Assembly: GCA_964518905.1 (NCBI GenBank)
Contig: CAZFJL010000011.1
Coordinates: 24,326 to 88,325 of the forward strand
DNA from: RDYZ01 sp964518905
GTDB taxonomy: Bacteria; Cyanobacteriota; Cyanobacteriia; Cyanobacteriales; Geitlerinemataceae
Reading direction: 5' to 3'
DNA length: 64,000 bases
The position numbers and the translations under genes were made by a program. Within the stretch, counting starts at the first letter, position 1; every line of letters begins with the position of its first letter. The notes beneath the pieces were generated by a model that did not search any database, had not been told where the DNA came from, and worked only from the letters and a program-made list of their open reading frames with translations. Positions 44,877 through 54,177 of this stretch are shown here, piece after piece.

Positions 44877-47678
44877 TTAATCCGCTTTAGAGTCTGAGCT
44901 GGGTTCTGCTTTGGTTTTCTTGGTCGTTTTTGGCTTGGCCTTTGCCTTTGTTGTTGTCTTACTCTTGGCCGACGACTTGGCCTTGCTCTTCGTTTTTGCT
45001 TTGGCCTTGCTGGACTTACTAGACTTGCTGTCTTTGTCCTCGGCCTCCTCCGAGATCGCGGTTACATCCGCGATCGGATTCGTTTGCGTTTCGGCATCCT
45101 CCGCTTCCGCCCGATCGGTATCGCAAAAGACCCCGGAACTCTCCGGCGCATAAGCAAACACACTCGCCGGTTCGGCCTTGACGGTGCTGTCTGGCTCGAT
45201 CACACAACCAAGTTCTGGATCACAGTGATAGAGCAACACCCCCTGCATACTCGATAGCTCAAAATGTTCGAGATTTTCGATTTCCAGTCCCGGTGTAGCG
45301 TGAACCACCTGCCAATCTTCCGTCTGGAAGTCGAGCTGTAGCCAATCGCCGAGGGTGGCCTTCATCGGTTCACCGCCGAGATGGGTCACCATCGCAATCC
45401 GCTCCTGGGGATGATCCGGATTGGATCGCACGCCGTAAAACACGGTGCTATTGCCATCGCTGATTTTATTAAAGCGATCGATATTTTGCAGGTTGCGACG
45501 CAGCCAGGGATGAGCGTGGCGAAACTCGCGCATCGACAGGTTAAAGCGGGTGTGCCGTGGATCGAGATTGTGGTTGTAGTAGGAGACGTTGCACTCCTCA
45601 AAACAGTCCGACATGAAGTCTGCGGCAAACTCCTTGAGCCGATCAATGTCGATCTTCGCCAAAAAGCGCATCACGCTCGATCGGTGCAGTTTGCTCACCG
45701 GCAAATCACAATTGTTTTTCGCAATACTGCCCGGACACGCCCGCAGCGCATCGGTCACCGCCGCTAGGTTGTACTCTTTATCCTGCAAAATCGCTTCGAG
45801 CGTCCGCACAAACAGTTGTAGCTCCTCAAGCTGCTTAAACCCGTGTTTTTTTAAGCGACGAAACGCCTTGCGGTGGGCGTATTGCTGATGGGTCAACTGC
45901 CATTCGAGGAAACCCGCCTCCTCTGACACTACCTTGACGCCGTAGCGCTCGTCCGTATTGCGGAAAAACATCCAGGGCGATCGCATGGTGGAGTTAATAA
46001 AATCCATCGGTAACCCCGGACTGAAGCCATACACCCAGAGCATAATGGCCGGATTGTCGTAGGCATTTTGCAATACCTCCGGCATCGTCGAACCCAAGCT
46101 CCAGTCGATATCCGCATCCGTCAGCACCTGATTACCGCGCCGAACCGTATCGTGATTCGCGCAACCCGTAATCCAGTCCTCGCCCTGATTCATCACCTCA
46201 CACACCCGCCGCCATTTCAGATCCCAAAACCCCTTCAGCGTCGGTGTATTGTGGGCGAAAATCAGCGGCCCCCACTGGTAGGCTCCCGGCTTCATCTCCA
46301 CCAGTTCTCGGTACGTCGAAGACTCCTCCCAGCCTTCCGCAGGCCAAGGGCGACCGTCTTCGTAAACCAGGAACATTAATCGACGACTGCCGCCAAGTTC
46401 CTGCACCACATCGCCCATTTCCATCAGATAGGCATTGTCGTGTTCCACCTGACCCGAAAGCGGGTTAAAGAAGCGAATATCCTGGCCGCCATCGACGCGG
46501 ATGCCGTCCGCTCCGGTGTTGATTTTCCGGCGCTGCATCTCCAGAAAAATGGCGCGAACCGTCGGAAACTGGTGGTTTAGATCCTGGCCGTACATGTTCG
46601 GCCCTTTCAGGAAGGGACGATTGAGCAGGAGTTCGGCTTGGTTGTCGGCGTGACCGTAGACCAGGTCGTAGATGAGCTGAATCGGGCCGGTGGGGAAGTT
46701 GTGAAGGGTGGCGATGAAATCGACGACTTCGTCAGGGCGCAGCGATTCGAGTAGTGCGGGGTTGGTGGTGCTAGAACCAATGATCGGCACGTCGTAGCCC
46801 CAGTCTTCCGTGTTGGGCTTACTCAGCTCGATCGTGACGGTTTCCTCTTCTTCCTTGATAAACGAGAAAAACTCGCTTTCGGGACTGTACTCGTCGCGAT
46901 ATTCGATCGGGGGTTCCGTCGGCAGTAGCTCGATCGCGTCATACCCCACATAGTTTTGCTCAATATGGGTCAGCTCTTCACCGGCTTCGAGCTTACGGGC
47001 GATTTCTTGATAAATCGCCGTTAATCCCGCGAACGTCCCGGCACGCGAGGCTGTCCCGATGTGGAGTTCGAGAATGTTTCGCGGTGCGCCCACGCGGGGG
47101 ATTTTCTCGAAGGACGCGGTGGGATCGCCGTTGCCGGTGCGACGGAAGTAATCCAGATCCGGGCGATGGGAGTCGAGCTGGGCAATATCGTAAAGTTCGG
47201 CAGGCGCGAAGATGCCGAAGGGGAGCGAGTAAGGCATCACATCGCGGATGGCACGGAGTCGTTCATCAAGATCGACGTAGCGCAACCAGTAAAACGAGCC
47301 GAAACGATCGCGCGTTCCCGCTTCCATCCCGTCGATCACACCCCAGAAAAATTCGTTGTGCTGCACGAGATGAACGCGATCGCGGTGAAACTCGATCGTT
47401 TGCCGCACTTTGCCGGGATTGATCGGCGCGGTCGGCGTCAACACTTCCAGATAGATATCGTGCTCCTGCATCACCTCCGACAGCAGACGCGGCGCCCAAA
47501 ATACAACTTCCGTCAAGCCATCCGAGCGATAGTGCGCTCCCATGCGACGCGCAAAGGCTTGACTTTTCTCAAAGATAGTCGCATCGGCTTGCTCGTTCTG
47601 TCGCGCCCAGTCGATGAGTTTAGCAGTCTCGTCTTCCACGAGACGAACACGAGTACGGGTATCGATGGCAACGACCAT
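44877..47678 (-). CDS. gghA: glucosylglycerol hydrolase GghA with lysine-rich tail
   Basis: The 933-residue protein matches GghA of Synechocystis type, the enzyme that degrades the osmolyte glucosylglycerol when salt falls. Recognisable stretches include DGLTEVVFWAPRLLSEVMQ, GADGIRVDGGQDIRFFNP near 395 with the nucleophile-type Asp, and SFIKEEEETVTIELSKP. The last 60 residues are an unusual tail rich in Lys, Ser, Ala and Thr (SSKSSKAKAKTKSKAKSSAK), preceded by an acidic stretch, which I do not know from the family. ggpS lies upstream in the opposite direction across 1.37 kb, so synthesis and breakdown genes share this intergenic region. Confidence 0.9.
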   Translation of the reverse strand: MVVAIDTRTRVRLVEDETAKLIDWARQNEQADATIFEKSQAFARRMGAHYRSDGLTEVVFWAPRLLSEVMQEHDIYLEVLTPTAPINPGKVRQTIEFHRDRVHLVQHNEFFWGVIDGMEAGTRDRFGSFYWLRYVDLDERLRAIRDVMPYSLPFGIFAPAELYDIAQLDSHRPDLDYFRRTGNGDPTASFEKIPRVGAPRNILELHIGTASRAGTFAGLTAIYQEIARKLEAGEELTHIEQNYVGYDAIELLPTEPPIEYRDEYSPESEFFSFIKEEEETVTIELSKPNTEDWGYDVPIIGSSTTNPALLESLRPDEVVDFIATLHNFPTGPIQLIYDLVYGHADNQAELLLNRPFLKGPNMYGQDLNHQFPTVRAIFLEMQRRKINTGADGIRVDGGQDIRFFNPLSGQVEHDNAYLMEMGDVVQELGGSRRLMFLVYEDGRPWPAEGWEESSTYRELVEMKPGAYQWGPLIFAHNTPTLKGFWDLKWRRVCEVMNQGEDWITGCANHDTVRRGNQVLTDADIDWSLGSTMPEVLQNAYDNPAIMLWVYGFSPGLPMDFINSTMRSPWMFFRNTDERYGVKVVSEEAGFLEWQLTHQQYAHRKAFRRLKKHGFKQLEELQLFVRTLEAILQDKEYNLAAVTDALRACPGSIAKNNCDLPVSKLHRSSVMRFLAKIDIDRLKEFAADFMSDCFEECNVSYYNHNLDPRHTRFNLSMREFRHAHPWLRRNLQNIDRFNKISDGNSTVFYGVRSNPDHPQERIAMVTHLGGEPMKATLGDWLQLDFQTEDWQVVHATPGLEIENLEHFELSSMQGVLLYHCDPELGCVIEPDSTVKAEPASVFAYAPESSGVFCDTDRAEAEDAETQTNPIADVTAISEEAEDKDSKSSKSSKAKAKTKSKAKSSAKSKTTTKAKAKPKTTKKTKAEPSSDSKAD

Positions 47679-47982
47679 GCAAAAGCTCTCCCAAAATGTT
47701 GATGTTTGTCAGTGTAGCGCCAGTGTTGGCATTCCTTCCCGGCCTGTTTTGGTCGAGACTTTAACCGCCCATTCGCCCAGCGCAGACCGCTCAGGGGCTT
47801 AACTTTGGCTTAACTTCGTTCTCTCAGACCTCTATTAGAGCATCACACTTGAGATCGCGATCGACACAATCGTTACCGACATCCGAAGCAGAGTTTGCTA
47901 TCCCTGATTTCTGTAGGAGTCATCGCCTTCCTCTATTCAAACACTTAAGCCCTTGTGATGCAGCTCCGATCACAACCAGGGC

Positions 47983-48125
47983 CAGGGCAAACGCATACTA
48001 ATTTTGTCCAAACGAGAGAATAAGGGTTCCAGCGATTGAGCCACTCAATCCACATCAACTTTTTCTCAACAAGGCAATCATTTCAGCTCCGTACTGAGAA
48101 AAATTGGGAGTATGCGTTTGCCCTG
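47983..48125. mobile_element. MITE-like unit 1 with 17-base inverted ends
   Basis: The left end CAGGGCAAACGCATACT is repeated inverted as AGTATGCGTTTGCCCTG at 48109-48125. The 109 bases between carry no protein. It abuts unit 2 with only four bases between. Confidence 0.8.
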
Positions 48126-48129
48126 CAAC

Positions 48130-48282
48130 CAGGGCAAACGCATACTCCCGGTTAATGCCCTCATCCCCCAGCCCCTTCTCCCATGTTGGGAGAAGGGGGG
48201 CAAGATTTTAGAGATCAAAGTCCCTCTCCCGGCCTGGGAGAGGGATTTAGGGTGAGGGTCTGCCGAGTATGCGTTTGCCCTG
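48130..48282. mobile_element. MITE-like unit 2 with 17-base inverted ends
   Basis: It has the same 17-base ends as unit 1. Inside are two nested palindromes, CCTTCTCCCATGTTGGGAGAAGG and CCCTCTCCCGGCCTGGGAGAGG, between CCCTCATCCC and GGGTGAGGG. The 11 bases CGATCACAACC occur just right of it (48283-48293) and just left of unit 1 (47967-47977), which looks like a target duplication around the pair. Confidence 0.8.
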
Positions 48283-49045
48283 CGATCACAACCTCACGTC
48301 TCCGTAGCACGACGTATGAGCGGTTATCATCCGGAGATGGTCAGATTGCGATCGCTCCTTGAGGAATTAGCAGCGGCCAGAATCATTAACCAAGGTGAAC
48401 TATGGGGTTGGATTTATTCCACCTTTTGACATTAAATCCATGCGAATTTTACCTCCGGCTTAAGCTTCACTTTGCTCAAACCGAAGCAAGAGTCCAAAAC
48501 TTTACCCTCTCCAGGAATTTCCCTTTTTCATGCTCAAGAAAGCTCATACTGAACGTCCTTAATCCCCGATTTACCCTGGAATCTTAATTATATTAAAATT
48601 CCAAAACATTAGATCGAGTTCGCTAATCCTACCCGAAAAACTCAGCTCAAACACCCTCTGAGTAAAGTTCTGAGGTTGTTGACCTTAATACAAAATCCAG
48701 CTCGTATTGCATCGCGATCGAGTTCTGATAGTCGGATAACCCTACAATTCTGGCGGTGCGATCAACTCTCAAAATCATGATGATGCGCTAAAATTGCAGT
48801 TGCCGCGCTCTGCTGGGTCGTCACTTTATGAGCTAATCACCCTCATCTCAATTCAAAATTCAGATCATTTACGTTACTCGTTATTGAAATTAGTTTTGAC
48901 TTAAGTGTTGACGTTCCTTTAGATGATGCTTGTTGCAATTTTAGAGACAGGGTATTCCAGACTTTGATTGCTTTTCTAGATATTAATATGAGTATCTAGA
49001 TCTTAAGTTCAGCTCAAGTTTCTACTCTTTTTTTCGATTTTTCCT

Positions 49046-50587
49046 ATGAAGACTGATACTAAATCCTCACTCGTTATCCTCTATCACCGTGAACCCTACG
49101 ACGAGGTGATTGAGAACGGAGAGATACGCTATCTTCCCAAAAAAAGCCCGAACGGCATCATGCCGACCCTGAAAAGCTTTTTCAAAAATGTGAATCGCGG
49201 GACTTGGGTCGCCTGGAAGCAAGTTGAAGATACCGAGAAAAAATCCTTTGAAACCCGCGTGAAGGTTGAGGATGACACAAACTACACCGTGTCGCGTATT
49301 CCTCTAACCGCGAACCAGGTTAAGCACTTCTATCACGTCACCTCAAAAGAAGCCTGCTGGCCGATTTTGCACTCGTTCCCCTGGCATTTCACCTCGGAAA
49401 CCTCCGACTGGGAGAACTTCCAAGAAATCAATCGTCTGTTTGCTGAAGCGGCCTGTGAAGAAGCCGCAGATGATGCCCTGATTTGGGTGCATGACTATAA
49501 CCTCTGGCTAGCGCCGTATTTTATTCGCCAGCTCAAGCCCAAGGCGAAGATTGCCTTTTTCCATCACACGCCGTTCCCGTCGGTGGATGTATTTAATATC
49601 CTGCCGTGGCGTAGCGAAATTGTGGAGAGTTTGCTGTGCTGCGATGTGGTCGGCTTCCATATTCCGCGCTATTCCGAAAACTTTGTCAACGTAGCGCGGA
49701 GCCTGAAGCCGGTGACGGTGGTGAAAACCGGTGAGCCGCCAGAGCATCTGACGCGAATGGGGACGGCTTTGGCGGAACCTGAGATGGTGCAACAGCTCGA
49801 ATATAAAGGGCGCATTGTCAATATCGATGCCTTCCCGGTGGGAACTGACCCCGACTATATCCGAGAAATCCTCGCGACACCGGAAGCGGAGACCCGCTAC
49901 GCTGAGTTAAAAGAGGAGTTTAAGGATCGTACGCTGATTGTGGCAGCGGGACGGGTGGATTATGTGAAGGGCAATAAAGAGAAGCTCGAAGCTTACTCGC
50001 GCTTGCTAGAACGTCGCCCGGATCTACACGGTAAGGTGCAGTTCCTGGTCACCTGCGTGACGGCAGCGGCGGGGATGCAGATTTACCAAGATGCACAGTC
50101 GGAGATTGAGCAGCTTGCGGGTCAAATTAATGGTCAGTTTGCAACGATCGGCTGGACGCCGGTGTTGCTGTATACGCAGCCGCTGTCGAAGGTGGATCTC
50201 TTTGGGCTTTATCGTGCGGCGGATATCTGTTGGACGGCTCCGTTGCGCGATGGTTTGAACCTGGTGGCGAAGGAGTATGTGATCGCCAAGGGTAAGGGCA
50301 ACGGTGGTGTACTGGTGTTGTCGGAGTTTGTCGGCGCGGCGGTGGAGTTACCGGAAGCGGTGTTAACGAATCCGTATTCGACCGAGCGCATGGATGCATC
50401 GATCGAGCAGGCGATCGCGATGCCGATCGAGGAGCAAAACGAGCGCATCGCGAAGCTGCACGATACGGTCTCGAAGTACGACGTCAAGTACTGGGGCGAT
50501 CGATTGCTCGGTGTGTTTACGTCGCTGAAGGCGGATGAGGCGGATGCGAAAGCGGCGGCGGATAAGAAGGCGCTGTCGGCGGTGTAA
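49046..50587 (+). CDS. ggpS: glucosylglycerol-phosphate synthase
   Basis: GgpS joins ADP-glucose and glycerol-3-phosphate to make glucosylglycerol-phosphate, the first step of osmolyte synthesis in salt-stressed cyanobacteria. The 513-residue product belongs to GT family 20, like trehalose-6-phosphate synthase, with VHDYNLWLAPYFIRQL, FFHHTPFPSVDVFNILPWR, LIVAAGRVDYVKGNKEKLEAY and DGLNLVAKEYVIAKG. The N-terminus SLVILYHREPYDEV is typical of GgpS rather than OtsA. It is followed by a strong terminator. ggpP is not in the window. Confidence 0.96.
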   Translation: MKTDTKSSLVILYHREPYDEVIENGEIRYLPKKSPNGIMPTLKSFFKNVNRGTWVAWKQVEDTEKKSFETRVKVEDDTNYTVSRIPLTANQVKHFYHVTSKEACWPILHSFPWHFTSETSDWENFQEINRLFAEAACEEAADDALIWVHDYNLWLAPYFIRQLKPKAKIAFFHHTPFPSVDVFNILPWRSEIVESLLCCDVVGFHIPRYSENFVNVARSLKPVTVVKTGEPPEHLTRMGTALAEPEMVQQLEYKGRIVNIDAFPVGTDPDYIREILATPEAETRYAELKEEFKDRTLIVAAGRVDYVKGNKEKLEAYSRLLERRPDLHGKVQFLVTCVTAAAGMQIYQDAQSEIEQLAGQINGQFATIGWTPVLLYTQPLSKVDLFGLYRAADICWTAPLRDGLNLVAKEYVIAKGKGNGGVLVLSEFVGAAVELPEAVLTNPYSTERMDASIEQAIAMPIEEQNERIAKLHDTVSKYDVKYWGDRLLGVFTSLKADEADAKAAADKKALSAV

Positions 50588-50685
50588 TGATCGCGATGTA
50601 GAGTCATTCAGGGCTGAGGCGATCAGTTTTGCTGGTTTCGCCGATGCCTGAATTTCTCTCATGCTCTTGACGGATCTTAAAGCTC

Positions 50686-50735
50686 AAAAAGCGGCGATTG
50701 ATTGTCTGTTATGGCAATCAATCGCCGCTTTTTTT
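50686..50735 (+). terminator. strong rho-independent terminator after ggpS
   Basis: AAAAAGCGGCGATTGATT pairs exactly with AATCAATCGCCGCTTTTT across a 12-base loop and runs into a T-tract. It may serve ggpS and, on the other strand, the COQ4-like gene that ends at 50804. Confidence 0.95.
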
Positions 50736-50803
50736 GAGTGGTGAGGATTTACGAAAAAGATCGAGCCTTGCTCTAGCGCAGTCCGAATGAATATGACGAT
50801 CGC

Positions 50804-51292
50804 TCACCAACAGAAACCTAGCTTAAGGCCAAACTGATCGCGCAACTCCACGATCGAGCCATCCACCACCGATCGCCAGCTCACCTGATGCAAATTGCGA
50901 CATTCTAACGATCGCCCATAGGCCAAGCCGCGATCGAACACCGCCAACTGCGCCGCATTCAGTCGGTACACCTGTGGATACAGCCAAAATGCCACCAGTT
51001 TAAATAGCGCCACATGCCACCAGCGACACGCCTTATCTGTCCCCATCGAGAACCCCACCACAAACGCCTCATCCTCCGCCGAAAACCCACGCCCGAGCAG
51101 CACATGCAAGCAATCATGACCGTGGAGATCGATGCTGCCCGGTAGCGCGATCGGACTCGCCGGATTTTCCAGCAGCCGCACGATCAGCGGGATCGCCCCC
51201 GGTTCATCGCCGCCCATCGCGGTCAGCGCATCTCGGAGGATGTCGCAGTGCTGCCAAGGAAGTGAAGGTGAGGTCGGTGGTGCTGTCATCAT
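50804..51292 (-). CDS. conserved cyanobacterial protein with COQ4-type zinc motif
   Basis: I take the double ATG at 51292/51289 (162-163 residues); the frame is open further upstream. The conserved block HGHDCLHVLLGRGFSAEDE carries H59-D60-x2-H63-x11-E75 (numbered from 51292), the same spacing as the HDxxHx11E zinc motif of COQ4, a protein required for ubiquinone synthesis in eukaryotes. The LLGRG also parallels LTGLP in COQ4. Cyanobacteria make plastoquinone, not ubiquinone, so the role is not obvious. It ends in WHVALFKLVAFWLYPQVYRL and a variable tail. Two genes upstream is ggpS, with a shared terminator between. Confidence 0.7.
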   Translation of the reverse strand: MMTAPPTSPSLPWQHCDILRDALTAMGGDEPGAIPLIVRLLENPASPIALPGSIDLHGHDCLHVLLGRGFSAEDEAFVVGFSMGTDKACRWWHVALFKLVAFWLYPQVYRLNAAQLAVFDRGLAYGRSLECRNLHQVSWRSVVDGSIVELRDQFGLKLGFCW

Positions 51293-51687
51293 GCGAATCG
51301 GCGATCGAAGAGCGATCGATTTAAACAAAGGTGGTGAACATTGCGCCACCCTTTGCTTAGATACAATGCCTCCGTGACTCGTTTCAGGAAAAAAGACCGT
51401 AGCAGATTCAGAATTCATCGAATCTTTAAAACACCCGCACGTCTACGTACCTCGGTAGACCTTGGCTTGATTCAGATTTAGTACCCCATCAATCGCGATC
51501 GCCCATCCCAGTCGTAAAACCCGATCCGCCAACGTGGGAAATCGCCCGCCCGCCCGATCTTGCCCCAATGCCCGATCGCTCCGACGATAGTAACTACGCT
51601 CGGCGCGTGATCGATCAGCTCGCTCTAACGTCGTCACCGCGCCTTCCAGTCCGATCCGTACGTCTCGTAAGGTTTCAGAATACGATT
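51293..51687. other. intergenic region upstream of htpG
   Basis: No gene is supported. The htpG promoter should lie here. A minus-strand frame at 51443-51637 encodes a basic 64-residue peptide that I do not recognise. Confidence 0.3.
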
Positions 51688-53682
51688 ATGACCGTCCTCG
51701 AAAAAGGCAATATCTCGATTCATACCGAGAATATTTTTCCGATCATTAAAAAGTCGCTCTACTCCGAGCACGAAATCTTTCTGCGGGAACTCGTCTCGAA
51801 TGCCGTAGACGCGATCGAAAAGCTGAAAATGGTCGCCTACGCGGGCGAGTTTAACGGCGACACCGATAATCCGAAGATTACCCTCGCGGTTGATAAAGAG
51901 GCGAAAACGCTAACCATCAGCGACACCGGCATCGGCATGACCGCCGACGAGGTCAAGAAATATATTAATCAGGTCGCTTTTTCCAGCGCTGAAGAATTCG
52001 TCACGAAATACAGCGGTGGCGCGGATCAGCCGATTATCGGTCATTTCGGTCTCGGGTTTTACTCGTCGTTCATCGTCGCCGAACGGGTCGATATCGATAC
52101 GCTGTCGTATAAGGAAGGCTCCGAAGCGGTTCACTGGACCTGCGACGGATCGCCGACCTTTGAACTGAGCGGATCGGAGCGAACCGAGCACGGCACGACG
52201 ATCACGCTGCATCTGATGGAAGGCGAGGAAGAGTACGCCGAAGCGGCTCGCATCAAGCAGCTCGTCAAAAACTACTGCGACTTTATGCCCGTGCCGATCG
52301 AACTCGACGGCGACGTGCTGAATAAACAGGAAGCGATCTGGCGCAAATCGCCCCGCGACCTGACGGACGATGATTACCTCGAATTTTACCGCTACCTCTA
52401 CCCGTTCCAAGATGAGCCGCTGCTCTGGGTTCACCTCAAGACCGATTACCCGTTCGACATCAACGGCATCCTGTATTTCCCCAAACTGCGCCCCGACGTG
52501 GACGTGAGCCAGGGCAACATCAAACTCTTCTGCAATCAGGTCTTTGTCAGCGACCATTGCGAAGAAATCGTGCCGAAGTTCTTGCTACCGATGCGCGGCG
52601 TGATCGACAGCCCGGATATTCCGCTGAACGTGTCGCGTAGTGCGCTACAGGTCGATCGCAAGGTTCGCAAAATTGCCGAATTCATCGCCAAAAAGGTCGC
52701 CGATCGGCTCAAAGCGCTTTACAAAGAAGACGCCCAAACCTACGTCAAGTGCTGGAAAGATCTGGGCACGTTCGTCAAGTTTGGCTATATGAACGACGAC
52801 AAGTTCAAGAGCCAGGTCGAAGACATTTTGATCTACCGTACCACCACCGATCTGTCGGGTAAAACCGAAGATGCGCCTGCGGTACAGGTGGAAACCGAGG
52901 ACGGCGATGCGTGGCAGGATGTGGCGGCTGAGGGTGACACCGGCTTTACGCTCGATGGTGACTCTTACACCACCTTGGAGGAATACCTCGATCGCAATAA
53001 AGAGCGCCACGAAAACCGCGTTTTCTACTCCACCGATCCCACCAGCCAAGCGACCTACGTTGACCTACACAAAAGCCAAGGTCTCGAAGTGTTGTTCATG
53101 GATTCGTTCATCGATACGCATTTCATCAGCAGCCTAGAGCGCGACAAGAGCGAGGTGAAGTTCTCGCGGGTTGACTCGGATCTGGATGAAACGCTGCTCG
53201 ACAAAGAAGAAGATACGGAAATCGTCGATCCGACGACGAACCAGACCCGCAGCGAGCAGGTGAAGGCGCTATTTGAAGCGGCGCTGGATCTGCCGAAGGT
53301 GACGATTCGTACTGAGTCGATCAAGTCGGATGACCCGGCGGGTGCGCCTCCGGCGATGGTGTTATTGCCGGAAGAGATTCGCCGCATTCGCGATATGACG
53401 GCGATGCTTCAGCAGGAAACGGCGGGCTTCCCGGATGAGCATGTTCTCGTCATCAACACCGCTCACCCGACGATCCAAAATCTGGGCGACTTGAGTAAGG
53501 GTGGCATCATCACCGATGGTGGTACGTCGCCGAGTCAGGAGCTATCGCACATGATGTGTCGCCACATTTATGATCTGGCGTTGATGGCGCAGAAGGGTTT
53601 CGATGCGAATTCGATGACGAGTTTTGTGTCGCGATCGAGCCAGGTGTTGACGCGCCTGACGGAGATGGCGGTCAAGGGTTAA
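51688..53682 (+). CDS. htpG: molecular chaperone HtpG (Hsp90)
   Basis: The ATG at 51688 gives 664 residues and the typical opening MTVLEKGNISIHTENIFPIIKKSLYSEHEIFLRELVSNAVDAIEKL. The GHKL ATPase motifs follow: SDTGIGMTADEV and GHFGLGFYSSFIVA. The middle domain has the catalytic-loop region (DVDVSQGNIKLFCNQVFVSD) and MRGVIDSPDIPLNVSRSALQVDRKV. HtpG assists folding under heat and other stress. It is closed by a hairpin and looks complete. Confidence 0.98.
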   Translation: MTVLEKGNISIHTENIFPIIKKSLYSEHEIFLRELVSNAVDAIEKLKMVAYAGEFNGDTDNPKITLAVDKEAKTLTISDTGIGMTADEVKKYINQVAFSSAEEFVTKYSGGADQPIIGHFGLGFYSSFIVAERVDIDTLSYKEGSEAVHWTCDGSPTFELSGSERTEHGTTITLHLMEGEEEYAEAARIKQLVKNYCDFMPVPIELDGDVLNKQEAIWRKSPRDLTDDDYLEFYRYLYPFQDEPLLWVHLKTDYPFDINGILYFPKLRPDVDVSQGNIKLFCNQVFVSDHCEEIVPKFLLPMRGVIDSPDIPLNVSRSALQVDRKVRKIAEFIAKKVADRLKALYKEDAQTYVKCWKDLGTFVKFGYMNDDKFKSQVEDILIYRTTTDLSGKTEDAPAVQVETEDGDAWQDVAAEGDTGFTLDGDSYTTLEEYLDRNKERHENRVFYSTDPTSQATYVDLHKSQGLEVLFMDSFIDTHFISSLERDKSEVKFSRVDSDLDETLLDKEEDTEIVDPTTNQTRSEQVKALFEAALDLPKVTIRTESIKSDDPAGAPPAMVLLPEEIRRIRDMTAMLQQETAGFPDEHVLVINTAHPTIQNLGDLSKGGIITDGGTSPSQELSHMMCRHIYDLALMAQKGFDANSMTSFVSRSSQVLTRLTEMAVKG

Positions 53683-53722
53683 TCAATCTCGATTACTTCG
53701 TTATAGATCTGTATCGCTCCGC

Positions 53723-53764
53723 AAGAACTCTGGCTTTTTAAAAAAGTCAGGGTTCTTTTTTAAA
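53723..53764 (+). terminator. rho-independent terminator after htpG
   Basis: AAGAACTCTGGCTTTTT and AAAAAGTCAGGGTTCTT pair with small mismatches and end in TTTTT. It is 41 bases past the htpG stop. Confidence 0.85.
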
Positions 53765-53860
53765 TCGTGGATCATGGGGTGTTTTGTGTACGTCCCGATC
53801 GTTCGTTGGCTGTAATGTTTTTCTGCGATACGATCTCGGTAGTCATTGAGGTTTTGCGGT

Positions 53861-54169
53861 ATGACTCAGTTTTTACAGTTACAGGCGATCGAGGCTCAGA
53901 TTCTCCAGCTTTCGACGGATGAGCGGTTATATCTGATTCAGGCGATCGCGCGATCGCTCCAGACGGATGACGCCTCGGAGACGGGGTCGATCGAGCCGGA
54001 GGAAACGGCGATCGCATCACTAGACGAGGAGGATACGAAAAATCTCGATGAGCATGGCAATCGTCATCCGCTATTGGTGATGTTAGAGAGTCTTGAGCCT
54101 TTGGATGATGAGGAACCGTTTCCCGATGTGGATGAGGGTTTGCTGCCGCTGGATGATGTTTACTTGTAG
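53861..54169 (+). CDS. putative VapB-type antitoxin
   Basis: The ATG at 53861 gives 102 residues. The first part (IEAQILQLSTDERLYLIQAIARSLQ) resembles the addiction-module component family that precedes PIN toxins. The second half is strongly acidic (LDDEEPFPDVDEGLLPLDDVYL), which suits wrapping a toxin active site. The PIN gene begins 8 bases downstream. No clear DNA-binding fold is visible, so antitoxin is an inference from position and composition. Confidence 0.75.
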   Translation: MTQFLQLQAIEAQILQLSTDERLYLIQAIARSLQTDDASETGSIEPEETAIASLDEEDTKNLDEHGNRHPLLVMLESLEPLDDEEPFPDVDEGLLPLDDVYL

Positions 54170-54177
54170 GTTTTTCT

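Larger units (their letters stand above)
47679..49045. other. gghA-ggpS divergent intergenic region
   Basis: This 1.37-kb stretch has no gene I can support. It holds two adjacent repeat units (47983-48125 and 48130-48282) and then AT-rich DNA up to ggpS, where the salt-regulated ggpS promoter should lie. A short open frame at 48402-48587 is not convincing. In Synechocystis a small gene (ggpR) overlaps the ggpS promoter; I see no clear equivalent. Confidence 0.5.

Noticed and set aside
48402..48587. Possible ggpR-like small gene upstream of ggpS
   Set aside because: The 61-residue frame has no start context, and I cannot recall enough of ggpR to match it.
51443..51637. Minus-strand 64-residue frame upstream of htpG
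   Set aside because: Basic peptide with no known family and no good start; the region more likely holds the htpG promoter.
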